Shown: positions 24,161-32,257 of the stretch, one piece after another
Numbering within the stretch: position 1 is the stretch's first letter
Layout of the letters: each line of letters opens with the position of its first letter
NCBI RefSeq assembly: GCF_028679125.1
Contig: NZ_JAJRCG010000003.1
Coordinates: 62,001 to 126,000, forward strand
Source of the DNA: Methanoregula sp.
GTDB lineage: Archaea; Halobacteriota; Methanomicrobia; Methanomicrobiales; Methanospirillaceae
Reading direction: 5' to 3'
Length of the DNA: 64,000 nucleotides
Notes under the pieces: model-generated
What the model saw: the letters and a program-made list of their open reading frames with translations, nothing else
What the model was told of the DNA's origin: nothing
Databases searched by the model: none
Translations under genes and position numbers: made by a program

Positions 24161-25468
24161 ATGAAGACTTCTGCAATACTTGTGCTGATCGCGATCTGCC
24201 TTCTGTTCTCCTCCGTACCGGGAGTTGCTGCTCTCGGGGGTGGCGAAGGATGGATCACCGTTTACTCGAATGTAGATGGTGCTGCGGTGTATCTCAACGG
24301 GGAATACAAGGGAATGACCACCAATGGTGACCTGAGTATCCTGGTGTACACTACCGGAACTCCCTATACCACTGCATCGGTTGAGAAATCCGGTTATACC
24401 ACGTACACCTCCGGTGTCACGATGCCCGCAGAAGGGCAGACCACGACCATCTATGCAACGCTGAACCAGATCGTTACCCCGACGCCCGTCAGTTATGGGT
24501 GGATCTACGTCACATCCCAGCCATCCGGGGCAGAGATCTACTTCAACGGTGATTACCGGGGTCTTGCCCCGCTGACGATTTCGGATGTCTGGCCGGGAAC
24601 GTACACCATCTCTGCGGAGAAGAACGGATACCGCACCTATTCAACCACGACTTCGGTCTCGTCCGGTTCGCAGACCAGCGTGTACTGTCCGCTCACTGCA
24701 TTATCAACATCAGGTGCTCTCTATGTTCTGTCGTCCCCGACCAACTCGAATATTTATCTCGATGGGACCTACAAGGGCATCACTCCGATGACAATAAACA
24801 ACCTGGCTCCCGGTACTCACATCCTTGAGATCGATCATGCCGGGTATTATGACTGGAAATCCTCGGTAGAAGTTCCGTCCGGTGGTACCAAGACCGTAGA
24901 TACCACGCTTAACCCGGTACCGGCCAGCACAACCGGCTGGCTTTATGTTTCATCCAGCCCCGGTGGTGCAACAGTAACCCTCGATGGCAGCACTATGGGT
25001 GAGACCCCTGCGTCCGGATCCCTGAAACTGAACAATATCGCCATCGGGACTCATACCGTTGTTCTCACCCGGTCAGGGTACGAGCAATATTCCACACGTA
25101 CGTCAGTCTCCTCAAACACCGTTACAGAAGTGAGTGCAATCCTCCAGCCAACCACGACTCCCTCCGGCACCGGTGGCCTGTCCGTCACGTCATCCCCGTC
25201 GGGCGCCAATGTCTTCCTTGACAACCAGTTCATAGGAATCACTCCCCTTTCGATCAGTACGGTGCCAACAGGCAGTCATGTGGTATCCATCAAAATGGAT
25301 GGGTACCAGGAGTACAGTGTTACCACACCGGTGAACACCGGTGCAGTAAGCACGGTTTCAGCTGCCCTGACCCAGGTCACCCCGACCCTGAAATCCCCCA
25401 TGATACCGGTAGCAGGATTCATCGCCATTCTTGGTGCAGCATTTATTGTTCTCCGCAGGAGACACTAA
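24161..25468 (+). CDS. Secreted multi-PEGA surface protein
   Basis: The 435-residue protein starts with a signal peptide (about 1-24, ILVLIAICLLFSSVPGVAA). It then repeats PEGA-like beta domains about five times, each opening with a GWIYVTSQPSGAEIYFNGDY-like strand and a later GTYTISAEKNGY-like strand. The C-terminus is a single membrane anchor with a basic end (AGFIAILGAAFIVLRRRH). PEGA domains occur on cell-surface proteins of many methanogens and probably bind or present surface structures; the exact job is unknown. A GGTGA site precedes the ATG at good spacing. It has no operon partner, but similar domains occur at 25816 and 53574. Confidence 0.85.
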   Translation: MKTSAILVLIAICLLFSSVPGVAALGGGEGWITVYSNVDGAAVYLNGEYKGMTTNGDLSILVYTTGTPYTTASVEKSGYTTYTSGVTMPAEGQTTTIYATLNQIVTPTPVSYGWIYVTSQPSGAEIYFNGDYRGLAPLTISDVWPGTYTISAEKNGYRTYSTTTSVSSGSQTSVYCPLTALSTSGALYVLSSPTNSNIYLDGTYKGITPMTINNLAPGTHILEIDHAGYYDWKSSVEVPSGGTKTVDTTLNPVPASTTGWLYVSSSPGGATVTLDGSTMGETPASGSLKLNNIAIGTHTVVLTRSGYEQYSTRTSVSSNTVTEVSAILQPTTTPSGTGGLSVTSSPSGANVFLDNQFIGITPLSISTVPTGSHVVSIKMDGYQEYSVTTPVNTGAVSTVSAALTQVTPTLKSPMIPVAGFIAILGAAFIVLRRRH

Positions 25469-25815
25469 CCGGTTTCCTTTCTTTTTAGTAGTCATCCAGT
25501 CCATTCTGTGATGCATATTGTCTGGGGCAGATCATTTCAGGATCCCGTCTCCAATACAAAAATCATACCGTTTTAATCATACCGGTTTTGCCTGAAAACC
25601 TGATCCGGAAAACCAGGGTATTGGATTCATCTGATAATCTGGATCCAGGGTCCCGGATATTATCGCTACAACCGGATACCCCTGGTCAATGGTTCTGGAT
25701 AATCTGCCGGCATCATCGCACTCCGTCACGTTCCCCATTGGGGAATGTGGCGTATGACAGCGGACGATTACCCGGTAAGGAAATTTTTTCTGACTAAAAA
25801 TGGAGAACAAGTTCT
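25469..25815. other. Gap with a strong hairpin between convergent surface-protein genes
   Basis: No gene is supported in these 347 bases, although short frames exist on both strands. A T-rich stretch at 25475-25487 could end the PEGA gene. A hairpin at 25727-25749 has a 10-bp stem, with one G-T pair, around a 3-base loop (stem core TTCCCC/GGGGAA). GGATCC-containing strings around 25620-25660 repeat in part. Confidence 0.5.
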
Positions 25816-26667
25816 TCAATGTCTACGGGATGCCCACAGGAGAGCACAACCGGCAAGCGCAATTCCTGCAGGAATGCCTCCAAAGCCCGGGGATTGGGTA
25901 GCCTCGGGTGTCGTGGCGGTATAGGCAAGGACTACGGAGATCCGGAGGGTTCTGCCTGCAGTCACATTAACGTTTTTTGTTACCGGGGCATACCCGCTTT
26001 TCTGGAACTGGAGCGTGTGGGCTCCCGGTGTAATCTCATCAAAGGTGGATGGTGCATTACCGATATAGACTCCGTCCATCCAGACTTCGGCTTCCGAAGG
26101 GGATGCAGAGATATTGATGGATCCCGTGTTTGCCGATACAGCAGCTGCAGCCGCTTTCTCCGGATCAACAATGGTATGGGTGATAGAAGGGAGCGAGTCC
26201 ACATTATTGAAAACCCGGGCATAGTTGTCCGGGAAGGTGATGGTCACTTTTGCCGGTGAAAAATCAGCGGTGATGACATTGCTCACTGCGGAGCTCTGTA
26301 ACGCGATCTCCGCCTTCTTGAAGTCCATGGTACTGGTCAGGTATTCAGTTCCTGTGGGAACATCATTCACATTCGCAAATTTTTTCAGGAGAAGGGAGGC
26401 GCTTGACCTGTCCATCGAGATGAGCTGAGGGGGATCGGAACTGCCGGCAAGCCCTTTCACCAGCTGCTCTTCGAGCATGGACTGGGGGATGGCGTTCTCG
26501 ATGAGCCCTTCAAGAGTGAACCGGAACGTTGCGGTTGCATCCCCGCTCTTATCCACGGTAATATCTAATGAATCGGCAGTGAATGCATGTGCCGGGATGG
26601 TAATCAGGAATGCACTGCAGATGAGCAGGAGCAAGCCCCGGGTGATGTGCGGAGTGATGTCGGCCAT
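25816..26667 (-). CDS. Membrane-anchored PEGA-domain surface protein
   Basis: The protein has 283 residues with a signal peptide at about 8-28 (GLLLLICSAFLITIPAHAF), an alpha/beta domain of unknown type (residues 30-170), then one PEGA domain (INISASPSEAEVWMDGVYIG to TPGAHTLQFQKSGYAPV) and a C-terminal anchor ending in ALLWASRRH. The layout fits an archaeal surface protein held by its C-terminus. It is convergent with the multi-PEGA gene. The ATG at 26667 lies after a plausible short leader. No partner is visible. Confidence 0.75.
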   Translation of the reverse strand: MADITPHITRGLLLLICSAFLITIPAHAFTADSLDITVDKSGDATATFRFTLEGLIENAIPQSMLEEQLVKGLAGSSDPPQLISMDRSSASLLLKKFANVNDVPTGTEYLTSTMDFKKAEIALQSSAVSNVITADFSPAKVTITFPDNYARVFNNVDSLPSITHTIVDPEKAAAAAVSANTGSINISASPSEAEVWMDGVYIGNAPSTFDEITPGAHTLQFQKSGYAPVTKNVNVTAGRTLRISVVLAYTATTPEATQSPGFGGIPAGIALAGCALLWASRRH

Positions 26668-26805
26668 GGTTATTTCCCCTATAGTATGCTATCGGATGAA
26701 CGTTCGTGCGATAAGAACTGAACGCAGGTTTTCTGATACTGATTTAACCGGATAACCGTTAAGTATTTGCACAGGAATCCTGCATCCTTCTGTCAGCGCC
26801 GTATC

Positions 26806-26813
26806 TTAATATA
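26806..26813 (+). promoter_or_regulatory. Candidate TATA box of the DedA gene
   Basis: TTAATATA is centred about 30 nt before the ATG at 26840, so transcription should start a few bases upstream of the start codon and give a nearly leaderless mRNA. No ribosome-binding site is seen, which fits. Confidence 0.5.
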
Positions 26814-26839
26814 GGCTCGGTGCACATATTCCTGAAGAT

Positions 26840-27505
26840 ATGCTGGATTCGCTCCTCTCGCTTGCGCTCAATATCGATCAGAACCTCCCCCTGGTTGTCA
26901 ACGAGTACGGGATCTGGACATATGTCATCCTCTTTATCATCATTTTTCTGGAAACGGGTCTTGTTGTCACCCCGTTTTTACCCGGTGACAGTCTGCTCTT
27001 TGTCGGCGGGGCAGCAGCCGCAAGCGGTATCCTCAACCTCGAGTACCTGCTTATCGTAATCATTGTCGGGGCTGTGCTTGGAGATACCCTGAATTACTGG
27101 ATAGGCAACCGTGTCGGGCTTCATTTTTTCCTTGAACGTTTCCCGAACCTGGTAAAAAAGGAGTATATCGACAGAACCTACGGGTTCTTTGAGAAATATG
27201 GAGGAGCGACCATCTTTGTCGCCCGTTTCGTCCCGATGGTACGGACATTTGCACCCTGCCTTGCCGGGATTGGTTCAATGCGGTACCCGAAATTCCTCTT
27301 TTATAATATACTCGGGGGGATTTCCTGGGCGCTTGTCATCGTCCTGGCGGGATATTATCTGGGTACGTTTACCGTTGTCAAAGAGAACATGAGTCTTCTC
27401 ATGATCGGTGTTGTTGCCCTGTCTGTTGCCACGATCCTCTTCATTGTTGCCAGTCTGATCATGGCATGGTGTAAAAAACCGGCCAATGAGAAGAACGACA
27501 GGTAA
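26840..27505 (+). CDS. DedA family membrane protein (SNARE-associated domain)
   Basis: The 221-residue membrane protein has the DedA signature: LETGLVVTPFLPGDSLLFVG at about 35-54, then GNRVGLHFFLERF, and FFEKYGGATIFVARFVPMVR (about 115-134), where the Arg residues are those needed for function in DedA proteins. A third core is FAPCLAGIGSMRYPKFLFYN. DedA proteins move lipids such as undecaprenyl phosphate or act in membrane and proton homeostasis; the cargo here is not known. The C-terminus is basic. It is monocistronic as far as can be seen. Confidence 0.92.
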   Translation: MLDSLLSLALNIDQNLPLVVNEYGIWTYVILFIIIFLETGLVVTPFLPGDSLLFVGGAAAASGILNLEYLLIVIIVGAVLGDTLNYWIGNRVGLHFFLERFPNLVKKEYIDRTYGFFEKYGGATIFVARFVPMVRTFAPCLAGIGSMRYPKFLFYNILGGISWALVIVLAGYYLGTFTVVKENMSLLMIGVVALSVATILFIVASLIMAWCKKPANEKNDR

Positions 27506-27598
27506 CCTGACCTGCATATCTCCCCTGTATTTTTCCCGGACCAAATAGTATTTTTTATTGTCTTCATATCGTAAAAATGCCGGACACGAGGAAAAAAG

Positions 27599-28678
27599 TT
27601 AATCTGTTCTTGTAATAACCAGTCCCTTGTTGTCGGCCTTTGTTACAATGGCAATTTTCAGGCCGAGCGGGTCCAGCATTTTTTTCATTGCGGATTTATC
27701 GAGTTCGGTGACAACGGCAATTGAGGGACCAACCGAACTCATGCCCACAAACTCCAGTTTTCGTTCGCGGAGCAGGTTCATGTAATGATAGATACCGTAA
27801 CTGTGATGCTCCACTTCGGCACGTTTGGAGCCCCGGAACTCGATCTCCCAGATGACTTCCCCAATCTTTCTCACATCATCCCGTTCAAGGGCCGGGACCA
27901 GGTCCATGAGGAAGAGATATGCCTTGAGCTCACGATCCCGGTAATCGAGGGTCCGGGCCTTATTCATCAGGAGATCGAATTCCTGCGTCCCGGCTGAGGA
28001 GATGTCCGTGGGCGGGATGAGGATATACACATTTCTTCCTTCTGCGAACGAGTGATGATATACAAGCGAGAGCTCATCGCCCATCAGGACCATGCCCCCA
28101 TGGATACTGGCTGCCGGGCCGACACCGGTCTCAAAGCCGAACGCGATTTTCCCGTCTGCGGTCTCTTCGACATAGTTATGGCCGATCAGATGCCGGAGCT
28201 GGGTGACAGTCAGCGGGGAGCCGACTGCATCGTTGAGGGCGGTTGCAACCGCGATCATAACCGTGCTGGTCGAGCCGAGCCCCACATGTTTGTGCTCGTG
28301 ATCGGTCACCCGTATCGCAAACCCGCCTTTGTATCCGGTGATCTTCCGGAAGACCTCGACAAAGTTTTTGACAATGGGTGCCCGGTTATAGTCGATAGTA
28401 ATCTCCTTTTTTGTGCAGCGGACTTCTGCGGTGCAGTAACACTGGATGGCAAACCCGATGCCCCCTCCGCCTGGGTGGTCCGGTGCAAAACGGTTCATGT
28501 CCAATACGGTCAGGTGGATCCGTGCTGGGGCTTTCACGAGCACGGTCCCGGTAACGGGTTTGAGAGAATATTTCTTCTTCTCAAGCCCCAGGGTCTTGAG
28601 ATTTTTTCCCGGGGCAAACGTACCGAACTCGTATTCCACAAGATCGAGATCGCCGCCACGGATTTTCATGATTGCCAT
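27599..28678 (-). CDS. Beta-RFAP synthase-like GHMP protein (methanopterin biosynthesis)
   Basis: A GHMP-fold protein of 359 residues. VKAPARIHLTVLDMNRF (about 48-64) is the substrate-binding start, and KHVGLGSTSTVMIAVATAL (about 130-148) corresponds to the glycine-rich loop. The end carries GMSSVGPSIAVV, a typical GHMP motif 3. This combination matches beta-ribofuranosylaminobenzene 5'-phosphate synthase, which condenses p-hydroxybenzoate or p-aminobenzoate with PRPP in the first step to methanopterin. A GHMP kinase of another substrate is the alternative. It is transcribed leftward, alone. Confidence 0.75.
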   Translation of the reverse strand: MAIMKIRGGDLDLVEYEFGTFAPGKNLKTLGLEKKKYSLKPVTGTVLVKAPARIHLTVLDMNRFAPDHPGGGGIGFAIQCYCTAEVRCTKKEITIDYNRAPIVKNFVEVFRKITGYKGGFAIRVTDHEHKHVGLGSTSTVMIAVATALNDAVGSPLTVTQLRHLIGHNYVEETADGKIAFGFETGVGPAASIHGGMVLMGDELSLVYHHSFAEGRNVYILIPPTDISSAGTQEFDLLMNKARTLDYRDRELKAYLFLMDLVPALERDDVRKIGEVIWEIEFRGSKRAEVEHHSYGIYHYMNLLRERKLEFVGMSSVGPSIAVVTELDKSAMKKMLDPLGLKIAIVTKADNKGLVITRTD

Positions 28679-28830
28679 GGGTAACAGTTCCTGTTAGGAG
28701 CAACCAGATTTAATGTTTCGTATTTCTCGTGTTTGTTCCCGTTGAAAAGGTAAGAGAACGGTCCGGATGCCAAAACAGGGAATATATCCCTGCAACCCGG
28801 TAATGGTGCATGAGATCTGCATATCGGGTT

Positions 28831-29570
28831 CAGTACTTATCTCAAAATTTCTTCGTGAATCGAGGCAATGTACACTTCCTGTCAAAAACCTGAACGAATA
28901 GTTTCACCAGTATCAGCATCGCAATCGATCTCCGGCAAAAAAAATTCAACCACCCCCTCACCCCCTGCTCAAAATTTTTCAGGCAGGGTCTGGTTGATCG
29001 GCAAACCCTCTCACGCCGGCAAATCAAAAATTTTGTAGCATGTACATGCATTTTGTAGCATAATTACCCAATTGTAGCCTCATCAACTAACACATCATGA
29101 TCGCGATTGGTTTTTTTTGCTCTGTAGAAATCATTTCGAAATGATAACGCTCCCGGGCTACCGTTGCATATATTGGCGGGGGTCGGGCGGTGTACTTCCC
29201 GTGCGAACAAACCGATATAATTCAGGTAAGTACTATCGGGAATTTTCCCCCGGATCTGTTGGTCACGGACGACAAAGTATCATAGTACACCGCCAGACCC
29301 CCCCAGGCCCCTCCCTTTTCCGTGCCGGATTCGTGCAGGTTTACAGGATGAATGAAGGGATTGTCCAGGCACCATGGGGGAGGGGGGGTCGCATGGTGTA
29401 CAAACAGGGGAATGAGGAATGTTATTTCAAAAAAGGTTTTCTACAGAGCAATTTTTTTTCAGCAGAGTCTGGCTGAAAAAAGGCTCTGGAATACCTTAAT
29501 CCAGACAACTTGAAGGAACCCTTTGCGTATCTGAAATTTTCCTGTGATGAGTGGATAGTCAGCAATCCGT
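28831..29570 (+). repeat. Inverted repeat, copy A (contains the MITE insertion)
   Basis: About 407 bases (28831-29117 plus 29451-29570) match, in reverse complement, the sequence at 35709-36110. The alignment starts at CAGTACTT at the outer end and fades after GGATAGTCAGCAA at the inner end. Matching includes GTGAATCGAGGCAATGTACA, TCGGCAAACCCTCTCACGCC and TGTAGCATGTACATGC. The core has TGTAGC three times (29034, 29054, 29073) and a perfect 12-bp palindrome, GCATGTACATGC, at 29038-29049. No transposase is seen. A 333-bp element is inserted inside this copy. Confidence 0.85.
29118..29450 (+). mobile_element. MITE-like element, copy 1
   Basis: This 333-bp unit begins TGCTCTGTAGAAA and ends TTTCTACAGAGCA, a perfect 13-bp terminal inverted repeat that continues imperfectly for about 30 bp (GAAATGATAAC against GTTATTTC). 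It carries no transposase. Internal inverted repeats such as GGCGGTGTACTT/AAGTACACCGCC-like arms and CACCATG/CATGGTG suggest a folded RNA or DNA. A near-identical copy lies at 49138-49471 in the same orientation, with about 13 mismatches and a one-base indel. Both ends sit in T-rich target sequence. Confidence 0.85.
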
Positions 29571-29795
29571 ATCCGATCCCAATCATCTGAAACTACGAAG
29601 AACCGTACCAAAAGTAACGGATTTTGGTTTATTCCCGGCCTGAAGGGGAGATTCATGATTCTAGTATTAATATCACGGAACGTGGGAAAAAGGAAAAAAA
29701 TTTTCCGTTCCCGCGTCCCCCGGATCCCTTGTTGTTTTATTGTCACGCACAACTGATCACGCATTAATACCGGCGAATAATATCATTTACTATCC

Positions 29796-31433
29796 ATGTA
29801 CCCTGACCGGATAACCTTCACACGGATGGTCAATGATGTGCCCGATCTCACTGCTGCCGGCAGGGAGACCCTGACGGTTCTGTACAACGGGCCGCTTCGG
29901 CTCCGGCAGATCCTTGCTGCGGTCAATACCCCGAGAGAGGGTTCCGGTGCGAAAGAAAAAGGTTCCCGTGACATCTCTGAGTCTGCGCTCAGGAAACGGC
30001 TGGAGTCCCTCATATCCCGTGGCATTGCAGCACGCACGGGCAATGAGCGGATTAACCCGTATTATTTTATCCGGCGCCAGTGGCTCTTCAATTATTATAT
30101 CATGACCAAGTGTCGCGATGGCCCGGATGCCGGCCTGCTCGATCTCACGATCCTTCTCCATGAACTGTCCCGGCAGAGCAGGGACGGTGCGACAACTCTG
30201 CCCCACCCGCGTTTTATTGCGGCATTCGGCGAGCGCACGGAACGTGGCAACCAGGTCTCGGCAGAATATGCGTCATTCAAGACACACCTTGGTAACAGTA
30301 CTGCCATTGATAATTATCTTGAGGGAATCTACTCGGATATTTATGAAAACCGTGTGCCGGCCAGTGATATCGACAGCCAGCTGGCCCGGGACTTCCTCCG
30401 GTTCGTGGCTGCGGCACCCCAGGAAGAGAGTACGATTCGCTTCTTTTTGTGGTATGCCGGGTTCTTTTATACCCTTGATCTGCACCAGGAGGCGCTCGAT
30501 ACCTTTGATCTCGGAGTGGAACGTGCACAAACTGATGGTGTGAACATTGCCGGGATTCTCGACAGTGCCCGTATTTCCCGCGGCACGCTCCTCCTTTACC
30601 TCAATGAATTAGCCGGGGCCAGACAGGCGTTTCTTGACCAGTACCACGATCGTGGCGCAAGCCCGTTCTCTAAAGCCAAGAACCTGTTCGGGATTGGTGA
30701 AGTAGATCTTATCAGCAGCGCGGATTCCACATCCTCGATCATTAGCCGGTTTACCCAGGCCGCAAATTTCTGTCGCGAAGCGGATCCGGAGGGAACGGAC
30801 ATGGATGTCCAGGAACTGCATGGCGACATCCAACGGCTGACCGCATCTGCCGAACGGATCCAAGGCAGGTTGCCGGAATCAGCTGCCGGTTATGCTGCTG
30901 CTGAGAAGATTTACCGAAGCGGGGAGATGTTCCGTGGTCTGTCATGGCTTCTCCCCGATCAGGCAGAACTCCTGCGTGCCCGGGCATTTTGTGCGGAAGG
31001 GTCAGAGCGGGCACAGTTCCTTGAAGAATCTGCCCGGAAATATGACGAGGCAAAGATTGCATTCCAGCGAATCCGCAATATACGGGGATATGCCCATACG
31101 CTTATCGGGGAATGCGAACTGGCGCGTATTGCCTACCAGAAAGCAGGCACTCCCCTTCCTGCCGACCTGGAGACAAAATATGATAATGCTTTTGAGATTT
31201 ACTGCCAGATCAATTCCCGCTGGGGAATTGTCCGGATGTTCATCTCGGAAGCTCTGCTCTATCACAATGAGGCCGGGAAGTTCCCGGACAAGTACGCAGA
31301 TACCGCAGACAAGCTCGAACAGGCAGCGCGGTTCAGCCGGGATCTTGGCCTGAATGCCGAACTGGCGATCATCCAAAGGATCCGGAATCATTCGGATCCA
31401 TCGAAGGAACTCAATCCGCTCCTCTTCCTGTAA
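29796..31433 (+). CDS. wHTH-TPR-like protein of unknown function
   Basis: This 545-residue protein starts with a winged-helix-like region (about 15-95: GRETLTVLYNGPLRLRQILA, SALRKRLESLISRGIAAR), then a long all-helical part that looks like TPR or a related repeat array. Pairs such as DLHQEALDTFDLGVERAQTD, LAGARQAFLDQYHDRGA, LPESAAGYAAAEKIYRSGE and YDNAFEIYCQINSRW are spaced like TPR hairpins. It resembles large archaeal regulator proteins with HTH plus TPR, but I do not recognise a family. It is the first gene of the segment inside the inverted repeats and reads away from copy A. Start ATG 29796 has a TATA-like AATAATATC about 20-25 nt upstream. Confidence 0.7.
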   Translation: MYPDRITFTRMVNDVPDLTAAGRETLTVLYNGPLRLRQILAAVNTPREGSGAKEKGSRDISESALRKRLESLISRGIAARTGNERINPYYFIRRQWLFNYYIMTKCRDGPDAGLLDLTILLHELSRQSRDGATTLPHPRFIAAFGERTERGNQVSAEYASFKTHLGNSTAIDNYLEGIYSDIYENRVPASDIDSQLARDFLRFVAAAPQEESTIRFFLWYAGFFYTLDLHQEALDTFDLGVERAQTDGVNIAGILDSARISRGTLLLYLNELAGARQAFLDQYHDRGASPFSKAKNLFGIGEVDLISSADSTSSIISRFTQAANFCREADPEGTDMDVQELHGDIQRLTASAERIQGRLPESAAGYAAAEKIYRSGEMFRGLSWLLPDQAELLRARAFCAEGSERAQFLEESARKYDEAKIAFQRIRNIRGYAHTLIGECELARIAYQKAGTPLPADLETKYDNAFEIYCQINSRWGIVRMFISEALLYHNEAGKFPDKYADTADKLEQAARFSRDLGLNAELAIIQRIRNHSDPSKELNPLLFL

Positions 31434-31453
31434 CCCGCGCGGTAAAAAAAAGG

Positions 31454-32017
31454 TTATCCGTGGCTGGATGGCCGGTCGAAGAAGATATTTTTACCTGTTG
31501 CCGAGAGCGGGATAGCGTACACAACGGTACATTCCTCTGGCAGGAACTTCAGGTCACGTGCAGCAACTCCTGCGGAGTACATAACCCGGTTATCCACATT
31601 GTGGATCTGGGCGGTCTTGACTGCGGAACCAACCGCAATCCCGAGATCGGCCATCCGGATCACGCAGTTCGGGCCGTCATAGGGCGTATCGGATTTCTTT
31701 TTGCCCTTCCGTGCTTTTTCGAATTCTGCGCACGTGGGATATCCGCATCCACCGCAGTTGATGCCGGCGATGGTATTTCCCCGCGAGCCGATAAGGACAC
31801 AGGCATCGGATGCTGCCAGGTTCCTGGCATCACGGATGAAGAACCCGATGTTCCGTTCTCCACCCAGGTTCTCCAGCCGGGTTGCGAGCGTATCTGTTTC
31901 TTTTTTCGTAAGCACGCGAATCTCCAGCGTGTCTTCCCCCTTGCCTTTGGGGGCTGTCCTGGCAGCAAGGGCCATGAGTTCTGCCACGGTTTTTACCGCA
32001 TTCTGTTCCGGGGTCAT
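31454..32017 (-). CDS. DUF2148 ferredoxin-domain protein
   Basis: This 187-residue protein has the DUF2148 pattern. A helical N-terminus (NAVKTVAELMALAARTAPKG) is followed by a middle domain with SDACVLIGSRGN and GINCGGCGYPTCAEF (a CGGCGYPTC iron-sulfur site at about 105-113), then GPNCVIRMADLGIAVGSAVK, with another cysteine. The family is predicted to be a ferredoxin-like [4Fe-4S] protein present in methanogens and clostridia; its role is unproven. It lies inside the inverted-repeat segment and converges on the upstream gene with a 20-nt gap. Confidence 0.82.
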   Translation of the reverse strand: MTPEQNAVKTVAELMALAARTAPKGKGEDTLEIRVLTKKETDTLATRLENLGGERNIGFFIRDARNLAASDACVLIGSRGNTIAGINCGGCGYPTCAEFEKARKGKKKSDTPYDGPNCVIRMADLGIAVGSAVKTAQIHNVDNRVMYSAGVAARDLKFLPEECTVVYAIPLSATGKNIFFDRPSSHG

Positions 32018-32257
32018 AAGGCAATATGGGTGGAAGGTGTGAATAAAAGTTGTCGGTGGAAAATTCCCTGCGAGAAATCAGTATTGGTTGTATATTGCGT
32101 GATCCAGATGTCGTGCTGTCATGCCGGTGTTGTACCGGATACTCCCGTTGGTGCAATTATTCCTGTGATCCGCACCATTGTTTCCTGCGAAATCACCCCC
32201 GGGTTTTATGCCCTCAATGCTAGTGAAGAGTGAACTGAAGCAGGAAAAACACGGGCC

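Noticed and set aside
31460-32233. A 257-residue open frame on the + strand
   Set aside because: It is antisense to the DUF2148 gene, whose iron-sulfur motifs are well defined; the antisense protein has no recognisable domains.
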